From NCBI GenBank assembly GCA_002425415.1, contig DIMG01000027.1, positions 1-64,000 on the forward strand: a stretch of DNA of 64,000 nucleotides, read 5' to 3'. The stretch comes from Micavibrio sp. UBA5572. GTDB lineage: Bacteria; Pseudomonadota; Alphaproteobacteria; Micavibrionales; Micavibrionaceae. Positions within the stretch are counted from its first letter, which is position 1. Each line of letters begins with the position of its first letter. The notes beneath the pieces were generated by a model. The model saw only the letters and a program-made list of their open reading frames with translations. It was not told where the DNA came from and did not search any database. The position numbers and the translations under genes were made by a program. Positions 34,189 through 43,280 of this stretch are shown piece after piece.

Positions 34189-34647
34189 ATGCTGACATTA
34201 CTTGGAAGCCTTCTGGGCTTTTTATCATCCGCATTTCCGGATTTTCTAAAACTCTGGCGCGATCACTCCGACCGCAAACATGAGCTGGCCATATTGGACC
34301 GCCAAATGGAAGCGCAACGGCAAGGCCACACTCAACGTTTGGAAGAGATACAGGTGCAGGCCGACATTGCCGAAAGCAACGCGCTATACAGCCACGCCAG
34401 CCAACCGAGCGGCGTGAAATGGGTGGAAGCATTGCGGGCATCGGTGCGTCCGATTATCACTTATGCGTTTTTCATTCTGTTCGCCACGGTGAAGACTGCC
34501 GCATTATTCAAATTATTGGATCAGGGTGTCGACATTACCGACGGACTGATTGCCGTATGGGACGGCGAAACGCAGGCATTGTTTGCCGCAGTGATGTCCT
34601 TCTGGTTTGGTCAACGCGCCTTGTCTAAGTTCCGCTCAAATCCTTGA
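34189..34647 (+). CDS. holin, GTA 3TM type
   Basis: 152 residues. The start MLTLLGSLLGFLSSAFPDFLKLWRDHSDRKHELA and the two further membrane stretches (IITYAFFILFATVKTAALFKLL, TQALFAAVMSFWFGQRAL) match the three-transmembrane holin family described for gene transfer agent release. It makes membrane holes that let the lysozyme reach the cell wall. AAAGGAAAAATATC precedes the ATG. The lysozyme is separated from it by a later inserted antisense gene. Confidence 0.8.
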   Translation: MLTLLGSLLGFLSSAFPDFLKLWRDHSDRKHELAILDRQMEAQRQGHTQRLEEIQVQADIAESNALYSHASQPSGVKWVEALRASVRPIITYAFFILFATVKTAALFKLLDQGVDITDGLIAVWDGETQALFAAVMSFWFGQRALSKFRSNP

Positions 34648-34660
34648 AAAATAGCATCTT

Positions 34661-34714
34661 ATTCACTTGATAAGCTTCGGGAATGAAGCGTTACTGTTAC
34701 TCACAAAAAAGTAA
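34661..34714 (+). pseudogene. remnant of the small gene found at 56-316
   Basis: Bases 34665-34696 match 66-97 at 30 of 32 positions. Translated in the matching frame it reads LISFGNEALLLLTKK followed by a stop; the 56-316 protein reads LISLGNEALLVLTKEQK. Only this N-terminal piece remains here, before an unrelated small gene. It shows that both sites come from one gene family. Confidence 0.6.
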
Positions 34715-34737
34715 TTAAAAAACAAGGAGATATATAA

Positions 34738-35034
34738 ATGAGCAAACTATTTTACAAGGCGATGATCGAAGATATTCAAAACGATAAATGCACCGATGCG
34801 GAGCTGGAGTCTCTGCTCGATGCGTTTGAATATACGGTCAAGAAAATGGCCACCACACTGGCCCGAAAATCTTGGTATGCGCTGGAAGACTACGCCACAT
34901 CAAAACAGCGGGGCATCGACCGCTTTAATCTGACGCTGGAGCGCCGAAACGCAAACGGCCAAGAACAATGGTGGGGCAGCTTTGAATACGGCAGCAAGAA
35001 ACTGAAAGTGATTGCTACGCTGGAAAAAGACTAA
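34738..35034 (+). CDS. small protein of unknown function after the holin gene
   Basis: 98 residues, no signal or membrane segment; basic C-terminal half (GIDRFNLTLERRNANGQEQWWGSFEYGSKKLKVIATLEKD). The ribosome site is AAGGAGATATATAA just before ATG 34738. It lies between holin and a convergent cargo gene, with 4 bases of overlap at the ends. I do not recognise the family. A remnant of another accessory gene precedes it, so this spot has collected several small insertions. Confidence 0.55.
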   Translation: MSKLFYKAMIEDIQNDKCTDAELESLLDAFEYTVKKMATTLARKSWYALEDYATSKQRGIDRFNLTLERRNANGQEQWWGSFEYGSKKLKVIATLEKD

Positions 35035-35975
35035 AATTCTCGCACGAGGGGGCGGAATACTCGCCTGAAAGCTTCTAACTTTTGCGTAAACCATTCATGT
35101 TGATCAAGCCAATCACTCTCATTGCTAATATCAGCAGATTTTTCGATTTTAATTACAGCCGTTTGTTTATCGGGATTGTTTTCCCACTCCAAAGCCTCTC
35201 CGAATGAGGCTTCAATGGCATCTTTTTGCTCATATAAATGCTCGTATTTCTCCTTCATATTTTTGTAGAGATATACGCCCGCAGCTAATTTCCCAGTTTG
35301 AGTGCTGATTGAGATACGCAATATAGCATTCGTCTTTCCAAGGGAGAAGTCTGACCAACCTTTAGCGCCAGGGGAGCGAAGTTTTGCGTCAGAGTTGGCT
35401 TCCAGATATTCAGATAGGTGCGACCAATATTTTAATTGCAGTTCTTGTGAGGCACTTAATCCTTCTTCTTCAATTTTTCGGGCGGCACGAGAAACGGTTG
35501 AGCTCCAATCATTCGGCTGTGAAATGACATTAAATTTTGGTGCGGGGATTGAATCATTAATACGCCATAATTCAACCTCTAGGCCAAAAAAGCGAAAATC
35601 TGTATCTGTAATTTTATTCAACCAGTCCAGTGCAGATCTGTGTTCTTCTGTAAATTTTGAGGCAACCCAAATAATGGTGACAGCATCAAGGCCAGCCGCA
35701 TAGGTCATTAGCTGTCCGAGGTGCTTATGATCAGTTCTTTCAATTTGGTTTTCAATTAGAACCCAAGTGTCATCGAGTGTGTTCTTACAAAGGATATCTG
35801 CCCGAAATGGTCCCACATCTTTTTCTTGGGCTTCCAGCTCAAGTTCCAAGCCGATTGTATCGCCTAGAATTTGAAGGTGCTCCTCACGGGCAAGCCATGG
35901 CGTGAAGTCACGATCTTCTGTTTCCCAAATATGCCGAAGCTCAACGCGCTCTAAGCGCCCCAATGTTTTTACCAT
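35031..35975 (-). CDS. DUF4268 protein with PD-(D/E)XK-like nuclease fold
   Basis: 314 residues. In the N-terminal part FRADILCKNTLDDTWVLIENQIERTDHKHLGQLMTYAAGLDA (about residues 57-98) gives the D...ExQ pattern of a PD-(D/E)XK-type nuclease. The C-terminal half (YWSHLSEYLEANSD... LRISISTQTGKLAAGVYLYKNMKEKYEHLYEQKDAIEASFG) is the DUF4268 domain. Such proteins are widely dispersed near mobile elements and suspected to act in defence. It is on the minus strand between holin and lysozyme, interrupting the lysis pair, and so is cargo with its own expression. Confidence 0.72.
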   Translation of the reverse strand: MVKTLGRLERVELRHIWETEDRDFTPWLAREEHLQILGDTIGLELELEAQEKDVGPFRADILCKNTLDDTWVLIENQIERTDHKHLGQLMTYAAGLDAVTIIWVASKFTEEHRSALDWLNKITDTDFRFFGLEVELWRINDSIPAPKFNVISQPNDWSSTVSRAARKIEEEGLSASQELQLKYWSHLSEYLEANSDAKLRSPGAKGWSDFSLGKTNAILRISISTQTGKLAAGVYLYKNMKEKYEHLYEQKDAIEASFGEALEWENNPDKQTAVIKIEKSADISNESDWLDQHEWFTQKLEAFRRVFRPLVREF

Positions 35976-36043
35976 AAGCTGAATCTTTCCTGTTTCAGCA
36001 ATTCTATCAAAACCTTGAAAATTTACAATGAAAGGAGAAAATA

Positions 36044-36502
36044 ATGCGCCACATTACGCAAAACGGTATTGATTTAATTAAGCGGTTCGAAGGGTTTTCT
36101 GCCAAAGTCTATATATGCCCCGCTGGTTATCCGACAATCGGTTACGGTCACGTTGTTAAACCGCATGAGGATTTCTCAGCAGGCATTGATGAAGCACAGG
36201 CAGAGGAATTATTACGCCAAGATGCTGTTATCGCCGAACGAGCTGTATTGCGCCTGATTAGCGTGCCGCTAACAGATGGTCAATTTGATGCACTGGTATC
36301 ATTCACCTATAATCTTGGCGGCGGTGCACTTCAACGTTCAACACTACGCCGTAAAATCAACCGCGAGGAACACGCCGAAGTGCCAGAGCAATTCATGCGC
36401 TGGGTCTGGGCTGGTGGCCGGAAATTGAAAGGTCTTGTGCGGAGACGTGAGGCTGAAATTAGTTTGTATGATTCCTACGCAACATCAGGCTCGTCTACCT
36501 GA
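36044..36502 (+). CDS. phage lysozyme (GH24 muramidase)
   Basis: 152 residues. The P22/T4-type active site is visible: E16 in RFEGF, C25 in the usual Asp/Cys position and T31 in YPTIGYGH. It ends with a typical WVWAGGRKLKGLVRRREAEISLY. It degrades peptidoglycan after holin opening. No signal peptide or SAR segment, so holin-dependent. AAAGGAGAAAATA precedes the ATG. Its last 28 bases overlap the opposite-strand Abi gene. Confidence 0.9.
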   Translation: MRHITQNGIDLIKRFEGFSAKVYICPAGYPTIGYGHVVKPHEDFSAGIDEAQAEELLRQDAVIAERAVLRLISVPLTDGQFDALVSFTYNLGGGALQRSTLRRKINREEHAEVPEQFMRWVWAGGRKLKGLVRRREAEISLYDSYATSGSST

Positions 36503-37467
36503 ATCCAATCAACAACTTCAAGAGTAAGTTCAAGTAAATCATAAGAGCTGTCGTCATAATCAGAACGCTCAAATTTAGCTTGAAATTTTGAACTGTACGG
36601 CACGTCAATCGAGTGTTCAGAACTGGAAGCGCCAATTCTAGCTGATGTTGATACACTACCACTCACAGATATATTACTTGCGTTAGTGATAGATGAAATA
36701 TCTTCCATATATAGTTCTATATCTCCTAGCCCGTAGTTACCAGGACTAAAACTTTCAAAGCGTTCTAGCAGCTCTTCTTCAATTATCGGCTCAATAACTT
36801 CACGAAACTTTTCTAAGGCATCTTCTTTTAATTTATCAATACGCTGGGCATATGCAGGACGGTCATGATTATAAATAATTTCGCTAGGCCTTAGCTCTTT
36901 ACCATCAATATAAACGATGCCATCTTCTTGAGAGTATTCAACCGTAACGTTGTTATCAATCTGCTCATTCATTTCAGCAAGATTCATTTTTTCTTCTAGC
37001 TTGGAAAACTTAAGTTTTGTCTTTGTGATATCAATTGGATCATCATCTAAAAGAAGTAAAAGAATTTCTGTAATATGAGCAAATGTTTTTACACAAATTA
37101 CTATTTCAGATTTAGTTGGTAGGGGCAGGCTCTCGTCCATGCCGTGACCAGCTAAAGTTTGTGTATTCCGAATATTTGCAAAACCACTGACTAAACCAGC
37201 AATATTTCCTTTTATTTGTTGATTAGAATAACCCACACAATCTAACGATGCTTTTATTAATTTAGGCAGGTCGGCAATTCCATTAATAGGGTTATTTGAT
37301 TCCTCTAAGATTGTTTTACAGATGCATTCTAGCGCAGACTTACAAAAATCAATGGTTTCGGGCTGAAAAGAGGAATAAGCCTTTTCAGCCTTTTCTAGTG
37401 TCAATTTTAATCGATCTAATCGATACCTTTTCTCAAATTCATAAGCGAGTAAAAAAGGATTATCCAT
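36475..37467 (-). CDS. Abi_C-type abortive infection protein
   Basis: 330 residues. A region around 90-150 resembles the abortive infection C-terminal (Abi_C, HEPN-like) domain: ALECICKTILEE, LPKLIKASLDCVG, then FANIRNTQTLAGHGMDES, with the R-N...H-G signature of putative RNase sites. The rest is acidic with no known domain, including a Ser/Ile-rich stretch near 285-310. It starts 12 bases after hsdS, so it probably belongs to the restriction operon as a fourth gene. Growth arrest on infection is inferred. The 3' end overlaps lysozyme. Confidence 0.65.
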   Translation of the reverse strand: MDNPFLLAYEFEKRYRLDRLKLTLEKAEKAYSSFQPETIDFCKSALECICKTILEESNNPINGIADLPKLIKASLDCVGYSNQQIKGNIAGLVSGFANIRNTQTLAGHGMDESLPLPTKSEIVICVKTFAHITEILLLLLDDDPIDITKTKLKFSKLEEKMNLAEMNEQIDNNVTVEYSQEDGIVYIDGKELRPSEIIYNHDRPAYAQRIDKLKEDALEKFREVIEPIIEEELLERFESFSPGNYGLGDIELYMEDISSITNASNISVSGSVSTSARIGASSSEHSIDVPYSSKFQAKFERSDYDDSSYDLLELTLEVVDWIQVDEPDVA

Positions 37468-37479
37468 TTGGGCATCAAC

Positions 37480-39180
37480 CTATGCAGCATTCATCATGTG
37501 ATGAATAATGGAATCCATTAAATTGCCGTTTAGTGCTTGTGATTGCAAAATCTGTTCCTCTAGTTCGTCGCATAATGCCAATAATTTATCCACTTTGGAA
37601 ACAATACGTATTTGCTCTTCAAGTGGAGGGATTGGGATAACTAGCGAGTTTATTGCTCCTAAAAATAAATTAGATTGCGCAGTTGATTTTGACTTTTCTA
37701 AAATTTGACTCTGAACAAAAGGAGATCTAATTGCGTACATCAAAAATTTGTTAGCAGATAAGTCTTGGAAAACTTTAATTAAAGCAGCGCTTCGTACCAT
37801 AACATAATGATTGTCTTTATCAACTAAACAGCATCTTCCAACGGAGCCGGAACAAGACAGAAGAATATCTCCTTTATCAGGATTACATCTTTTCCTAATT
37901 CTTTCAAACTCCTCATCCCCAACGTAATCTACTGAATTAAGCAAAATGCCAGAATTCGTTACATTTCTTGCAGATAATAAATAGTTCCCGCTTTCAGTTC
38001 TTTTCGGTGTTGCATGTTCCCCATCAGTAATTTTAGGACTGATATGCCCTAGTCTAACTAGCTGCCAAGTAAATGGTGTTTTAAAATTGATTTTTTCTCC
38101 ATCCACATTTTCTACAGATTTAGTTTTTTTTATTTCACCCGATTTAATTAATTGCTCTTTTCTAAGTTTAATCTCAGATAGGGTATTCAAAACAGGAGTA
38201 TCATTATTATCTTGTCGCGTCAGTTTTCCTTGAATAGCTAGTTGCAGAATTGTTGAGCGAAGGTCGGAAATGGATTCGATATCAGTAAAAAACGCATCAA
38301 AATTATCGTGAATAAAACCAGAGAAGTTGTCCTCTTTTACTAGGCTATTTAATGATGATTTAACGGTTTTCGTTTTTAATTCATCGTTATAATCTTTGTT
38401 ATGTTTAAGCTCTTTCAGTAAATCAAAAAGCTCTTTTATCTTTTCTACAATACGATTTTGCTCCTCAGATGGGGGCAATGGGATATATAAATCCACAAAT
38501 TTATTAATTGAAATCCCCCCAATAATGCCCGTCATTTCATTGGAAAATTGCTTAAAGAAGAATGGACTTTGATAAACATAAAACAAATATTCTGGAACGA
38601 TGCCTGAAAAGGATTCGGTTGCATATAACTTATTACCAAAGCAAATGTCTTGTTCAGTTAGTGCAATTTTCTTTCCTGCGCTTCCACCTTCAGCGCAAAT
38701 TAAAACAGCATCTTTATGTGCAATTTTAAACTTTTCCTCTTCAAAAGGAATTTTGACCCCATTCTCATAAGAAATAGTACGAGAGGAGAAATCGACGTCT
38801 TTAGTGGCTATGTAATTATAGCCGTCATCTATGCCAGTATAACGTTTTTCTTTTTCACTTTTACTGATACTGTTCCCATTAAAAACATCTCCGATTTGTC
38901 CTATTTTTACCCAGCTCCAATTATTAGGCAATTCGTATAGATCATCATCATCTAAATTGATTGGAGAGAGTTTAACTTTTCTAATCTTTTTTTGTTTTTC
39001 TAAGTTGTTTCTTTCTGCTTTTACATTTTTCAGCAAAAGCTCTACTGAGGCGTCGTCTGGATTTTGTGTAACCAGTTTCCCTTGTATTGCAAGTTGTAGA
39101 ACAATATCTTGTAGCTTCTTTATGCTACTTTCGCCATCTACAAGAGCCTCAAAGTTTTCCAATAATAACGCAGAGTTCAT
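37480..39180 (-). CDS. hsdS: type I restriction specificity subunit HsdS
   Basis: 566 residues with two target-recognition domains. Each contains the conserved LPNNWSWVKIGQIGDVFNG / FTWQLVRLGHISPKI-type start (about residues 103 and 365) and helical spacers ending IPLPPSEEQNRIVEKIKELFDLL (about 233-255) and IPPLEEQIRIVSKVDKLLALCDELEEQI. It recognises a bipartite DNA sequence and holds HsdM2 and HsdR2 together. Start and hsdM stop share a base. The extra N-terminal unit (LVDGESSIKKLQDIVLQLAIQGKL) recurs before the second domain, showing internal duplication. Confidence 0.9.
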   Translation of the reverse strand: MNSALLLENFEALVDGESSIKKLQDIVLQLAIQGKLVTQNPDDASVELLLKNVKAERNNLEKQKKIRKVKLSPINLDDDDLYELPNNWSWVKIGQIGDVFNGNSISKSEKEKRYTGIDDGYNYIATKDVDFSSRTISYENGVKIPFEEEKFKIAHKDAVLICAEGGSAGKKIALTEQDICFGNKLYATESFSGIVPEYLFYVYQSPFFFKQFSNEMTGIIGGISINKFVDLYIPLPPSEEQNRIVEKIKELFDLLKELKHNKDYNDELKTKTVKSSLNSLVKEDNFSGFIHDNFDAFFTDIESISDLRSTILQLAIQGKLTRQDNNDTPVLNTLSEIKLRKEQLIKSGEIKKTKSVENVDGEKINFKTPFTWQLVRLGHISPKITDGEHATPKRTESGNYLLSARNVTNSGILLNSVDYVGDEEFERIRKRCNPDKGDILLSCSGSVGRCCLVDKDNHYVMVRSAALIKVFQDLSANKFLMYAIRSPFVQSQILEKSKSTAQSNLFLGAINSLVIPIPPLEEQIRIVSKVDKLLALCDELEEQILQSQALNGNLMDSIIHHMMNAA

Positions 39181-40643
39181 TAAGCTACCTCGCTTTCCTG
39201 AGGCTCTGACAATGCTTGAGTTAATAATAACTTTAGCTGTTCTTGCGTTTTACGCATTTGGTTGGTTGCCTCTTGATATTCAGCAAAAAGTTCTAGAGGG
39301 TCTCTATGGCTTGGGTCGGTATTTTTAGGATTGTTAATGTCTAGATTGTAGTTGTTGTCTTTAATTGTTTGAATATCGACCTTCCAAGCAAAGTCATTCT
39401 CAACACGATTTACCCACCATTCTTTCTCAACATCAAATTCTTCAATTTTTATTGGTTTAGTTTTGCTGTAGCTTTTGTATCCTTCTGGATATTGGTGTTC
39501 ATAGTACCAAATTTCTTCAGTAGGTTTGCCTTTTTCAAAAAACAGAAGATTTGTTTTAATTCCCGTATATGGATTAAAGACGCCGTTAGGAAGGCGCACA
39601 ATAGTGTGCAGGTTACACTCTTCCAAAAGCTTTTCTTTTAGGCGTGTTTTAATGCCTTCACCAAACAATGTGCCATCAGGCAGAACAACAGCGGCTCTTC
39701 CTTTGTCTTTTAACATTTCAACAATTAGGTATAAAAACAAATCAGCTGTTTCTTTGGTGCGATATGTTGCTGGAAAATTGTTTTCTATACCATCCTCTTC
39801 GGTTCCACCAAAAGGAGGGTTTGTAAGTATAACGTCAAGCTTTTTTCTCCAAGGGTGATCTTTGATTGGAGTTGAAAGCATGTTGTCATGTTTAATATTT
39901 GAGGGAACTTCAATGCCATGTAGCAACATATTTGTTGTACAAAGAAGATGTGGAAGAGATTTTTTCTCAACTCCATTGATTGTTTGTTGAAGGATTTTCC
40001 AATCTTCGGGAGTGTTTGTTTGATGTCGCAAATGTTCTATTGCGCAGCTCAAAAAACCACCGGTGCCACATGCTGGATCAATAACTATTTCTCCTAATTG
40101 AGGATTGATCATGTCTACCATAAACTGAGTAACAGCTCTTGGCGTATAAAACTCACCAGCATTACCTGCGCTTTGCAGATCTTTTAATATTTGTTCATAT
40201 ATATCCCCAAATGTGTGCTTATCAGCAGATCTGTTAAAATTAATCTCGTTAATTTTATTCACTACTTGTCGTATAAGCTGCCCTGATTTCATGTAGTTAT
40301 AAGCGTCTTCGAAAACATTACGAACAACTAGTGCTCGACCGCCATTGCGGCCTTCAGCGTTTAGTTCTTTTAAGGCTGGAAAAAGTTTATTGTTAATGAA
40401 CTCAGATAATTCTTCACCTGTTATGCCTTCTGCATCCGCGGCCCAATTTCTCCACCTTAAATTTTCAGGGATAGGAGAAATGTAATTATCTTCAGTTAGT
40501 TCAAGTTGTTCTTCTTGGTCATCCAGAATCTTAAGGAAAAACATCCAAACCAGTTGCCCTATGCGCTGTGCATCACCATCGACACCAACATCTTTGCGCA
40601 TAATGTCTTGAATTGATTTTATAGTAGCTGATACATCACTCAT
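39180..40643 (-). CDS. hsdM: type I restriction N6-adenine methyltransferase HsdM
   Basis: 487 residues. N-terminal HsdM helical domain, then the SAM-binding DPACGTGGF near residue 190 and the catalytic NPPFGG near 275. It methylates adenine in the sequence chosen by HsdS, protecting self DNA. Located between hsdR (1-base gap) and hsdS (1-base overlap), all leftward, so co-expressed. Length and motif spacing are standard. Confidence 0.93.
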   Translation of the reverse strand: MSDVSATIKSIQDIMRKDVGVDGDAQRIGQLVWMFFLKILDDQEEQLELTEDNYISPIPENLRWRNWAADAEGITGEELSEFINNKLFPALKELNAEGRNGGRALVVRNVFEDAYNYMKSGQLIRQVVNKINEINFNRSADKHTFGDIYEQILKDLQSAGNAGEFYTPRAVTQFMVDMINPQLGEIVIDPACGTGGFLSCAIEHLRHQTNTPEDWKILQQTINGVEKKSLPHLLCTTNMLLHGIEVPSNIKHDNMLSTPIKDHPWRKKLDVILTNPPFGGTEEDGIENNFPATYRTKETADLFLYLIVEMLKDKGRAAVVLPDGTLFGEGIKTRLKEKLLEECNLHTIVRLPNGVFNPYTGIKTNLLFFEKGKPTEEIWYYEHQYPEGYKSYSKTKPIKIEEFDVEKEWWVNRVENDFAWKVDIQTIKDNNYNLDINNPKNTDPSHRDPLELFAEYQEATNQMRKTQEQLKLLLTQALSEPQESEVA

Positions 40644-40644
40644 C

Positions 40645-42993
40645 TTAATTTACCTTCTTAAATAATGCTGTTTCTAATTCTTTCACAGCGCTTTCGTATT
40701 CTTTTTTTCCGCCGAAATAATCATTGATAATTTCCACAGGCGTACCCATTTCGCTAATCGGTTTCAAACTTAAAACTTTAGCGCTTTCAATACTGTTAAT
40801 GCCTTCATTAGCGTATTTATCTAGCAGGGCATCAAGTACTTTCTGAGCGCTTTCTCCATATTTAGCGAAATAGTTTTGCTTCCTAACGTTTTCTGCTCGC
40901 TCTTTCCTGGTTAAAGGCGGCTGACCATATACAATATGGCATATCAAATCAAATGCACTGTATTGTTCGCCGTTTGGAATTTCATCACGAAGAGCGCTCA
41001 ACAGTAGACCTTGAGATTCTAATTCATTAATAATGGCTTCTTTCCTATTGGCTTCAGACCAGCATTTTAAGAATTCATCAAGGTTTCTGTATTTGTTTTG
41101 AATTGTTTTCTTTGTGTAGTCTTTAAGTGACTCAGTTACCAGCTTTCCATCGTGGTCGTAGTACTGAACGCGCTCTGATATTACATTAACTTCAATATTA
41201 TTAACGTAGTATTTAACACGCTTTTCACTAGGCTCTTGATTGGGGTCAAAAGAAATATCAGGCTCAATAATCTTGGCGTTATCAATAGGATCGTCAGGTG
41301 GGGTTATATCATCATCACTAGTTGGTTGATAGATTTGTACAGGGTCACCATCAAAATCAGGATCAGCAAACAACTCTGTGGCCTTTTTGAAATCCATTAT
41401 CGCAAAATATAACTTATTATGTTCTTCATCAATCCGAGTCCCGCGACCAATAATTTGTTTAAATTCAGTCATAGATTGAATTCTCTGGTCTAAAACTATT
41501 AGCTTGCATGTTTTAGCATCTACACCCGTTGTCAAAAGCTTAGAGGTTGTAGCTATAACAGGGTAAGTGCTTTCGGGGTCAATAAAATTATCTAGCTCAG
41601 CTTTACCAAGCTGATCATCTCCCGTTATCTTCATCACATAGCGGTGATTTTCTAATACAAGATCACTATTTAAGTTAGCTAATGCATGACGCATGCGTTC
41701 TGCGTGATCAATGTCTTCACAGAAAACGATAGTTTTATCAAATCTATTCGTTGCTTTGAGATATGCAGTGATCTTTTGCGCTACTAACCAATCACGTTCT
41801 TCAATCACCAGCGTGCGGTTAAAATCTTTCTGATTATATATGCGGTCTTCGATCAGATTTCCATACTTATCAGATTGTCCTTTTTCAGGTCTAAACCCGA
41901 CCAAGTCACGATCTATATCAATTCGAATAACTTTATAAGGAGCTAAAAAACCATCTTCAATACCCTGTTTAAGCGAGTATGTATATACAGGCTCTCCAAA
42001 ATAATTGATGTTAGAAATTTCAGCTGTTTCTTTAGGGGTTGCTGTCAAACCAATTTGAGTTGCGCTAGAAAAATACTCAAGTATTGCCCTCCATGCAGAG
42101 TCTTCTGATGCGCTACTTCTATGACATTCATCTACGACAATTAAATCGAAAAAATCGGGCGAAAATTGTTTGTATATATTTTGTTGTTCTTCAGGCCCGC
42201 TTACAGCCTGATACAATGATAAATAAATCTCATAAGATTTATCAGCCTGACGTTTAGATATTTTCGTCATGGCTTGCCCGAAAGGCTTAAAATCATTTTG
42301 CCTCGTCTGATCCACTAAAATATTGCGGTCCGCTAGGAATAAAATGCGTTTTTTGGTTTTTGATTTCCACAAGCGCCATATAATTTGAAAAGCGGTATAT
42401 GTTTTTCCTGTCCCTGTCGCCATAACAAGAAGGAGACGATCTTGTCCTTTGGCAATTCCTTCAATTACTCTATTGATTGCGTTTAACTGATAATATCTAG
42501 GAGTTTTGCCACTTCCATCTGAGTAATAATCCTGAGTTACAACAGCTTCTTCTGTTGGAGTTTTTATCTCTTTAAGTTTCTTATATTTTTTCCAAAGTTC
42601 TTGTGGTGTTGGCAGACAATCCAGTGGAATATCTCTCTCGATAAGCCCATCTGTCACAGATTTATCATGAAACCTAAAGCCAGTGCCATTTGAGGTGAAA
42701 ACAAATGGGATATCAAGTATTTCAGAATACTCTAAAGCTTGTTGCATGCCATGCCCTAATGAATGGCTGTCATCTTTTGCTTCAATAATAGCGATAGGTA
42801 TATTAGGTTTGATATACAGTATATAGTCCGCACGTTTGCTTTTTCCTCTTGCCGCCATTTTACCCCTAACGATAATTCGACCTTGGGTAAAAGAAACTTC
42901 TTCTCTGACTTGTGTATGAATATCCCAGCCAGCCTTCTTTATAGCTGGCAAAATATACTTTGTTTTGATGTCGGCTTCTGAAAAATTGCTCAT
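40645..42993 (-). CDS. hsdR: type I restriction endonuclease HsdR
   Basis: 782 residues. The N-terminal PD-(D/E)XK nuclease has KRADYILYIKP...IIEAKDD (about residues 53-77). SF2 translocase motifs follow: Walker A MATGTGKT (about 188-195), DECHRSS (about 288-294), ATPKETAEI, and QIIGRGTRIDEE (motif VI). The EcoEI-like size and C-terminal domain are typical. It translocates unmodified DNA and cuts at a distance. First gene of the operon; the excisionase-like regulator gene lies just upstream. Confidence 0.93.
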   Translation of the reverse strand: MSNFSEADIKTKYILPAIKKAGWDIHTQVREEVSFTQGRIIVRGKMAARGKSKRADYILYIKPNIPIAIIEAKDDSHSLGHGMQQALEYSEILDIPFVFTSNGTGFRFHDKSVTDGLIERDIPLDCLPTPQELWKKYKKLKEIKTPTEEAVVTQDYYSDGSGKTPRYYQLNAINRVIEGIAKGQDRLLLVMATGTGKTYTAFQIIWRLWKSKTKKRILFLADRNILVDQTRQNDFKPFGQAMTKISKRQADKSYEIYLSLYQAVSGPEEQQNIYKQFSPDFFDLIVVDECHRSSASEDSAWRAILEYFSSATQIGLTATPKETAEISNINYFGEPVYTYSLKQGIEDGFLAPYKVIRIDIDRDLVGFRPEKGQSDKYGNLIEDRIYNQKDFNRTLVIEERDWLVAQKITAYLKATNRFDKTIVFCEDIDHAERMRHALANLNSDLVLENHRYVMKITGDDQLGKAELDNFIDPESTYPVIATTSKLLTTGVDAKTCKLIVLDQRIQSMTEFKQIIGRGTRIDEEHNKLYFAIMDFKKATELFADPDFDGDPVQIYQPTSDDDITPPDDPIDNAKIIEPDISFDPNQEPSEKRVKYYVNNIEVNVISERVQYYDHDGKLVTESLKDYTKKTIQNKYRNLDEFLKCWSEANRKEAIINELESQGLLLSALRDEIPNGEQYSAFDLICHIVYGQPPLTRKERAENVRKQNYFAKYGESAQKVLDALLDKYANEGINSIESAKVLSLKPISEMGTPVEIINDYFGGKKEYESAVKELETALFKKVN

Positions 42994-43016
42994 TCCCTGT
43001 ATTTCCTAGCTATACT

Positions 43017-43208
43017 TTACTTACCACTTTTACTCTTTTGTTCTTGCTCTTTAATCCAAGCATCAATCTCGGATTTACGAAATCTCCATGAACCACCAAC
43101 CTTAAACCCAGGTAATTTACCCTCAGAGGCCAATCTGTATGATGTTTTCTCAGCCAGTTTTAAGTAACTAGACACTTCTTTGATTGTAAAAATCTCTTCA
43201 TCAGTCAT
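43017..43208 (-). CDS. excisionase/AlpA-like helix-turn-helix regulator
   Basis: 63 residues, almost all one MerR/excisionase-type winged helix domain: FTIKEVSSYLKLAEKTSYRLASEGKLPGFKVGGSWRFRKSEIDAWIKE. Such proteins often precede type I restriction operons or act as excision factors. It is transcribed leftward into hsdR (23 bases apart), so control of the hsd operon is plausible. The 72 bases to the divergent GHKL gene hold the likely promoters of both. Confidence 0.75.
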   Translation of the reverse strand: MTDEEIFTIKEVSSYLKLAEKTSYRLASEGKLPGFKVGGSWRFRKSEIDAWIKEQEQKSKSGK

Positions 43209-43243
43209 TGTTGATTGCGCCTTTTCTTAATGTGGTCTATATT

Positions 43244-43260
43244 GAAAATAAGGGAAAATT
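43244..43260 (+). repeat. direct repeat left of the GHKL cassette
   Basis: GAAAATAAGGGAAAATT, matching 16 of 17 bases of GAAAATAAGGCAAAATT at 48137-48153. The two copies bracket the GHKL-receiver-methyltransferase cassette. Being AT-rich and short, chance is possible. Confidence 0.35.
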
Positions 43261-43280
43261 TAGGAAGTAGCAAGTAAGCA

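Noticed and set aside
12554..36502. Gene transfer agent instead of phage
   Set aside because: The holin and tip genes are GTA-like, but the head and packaging genes are lambda-type, with gpW, gpC/Nu3, gpD and gpE, and a cos-like site; a phage fits better.
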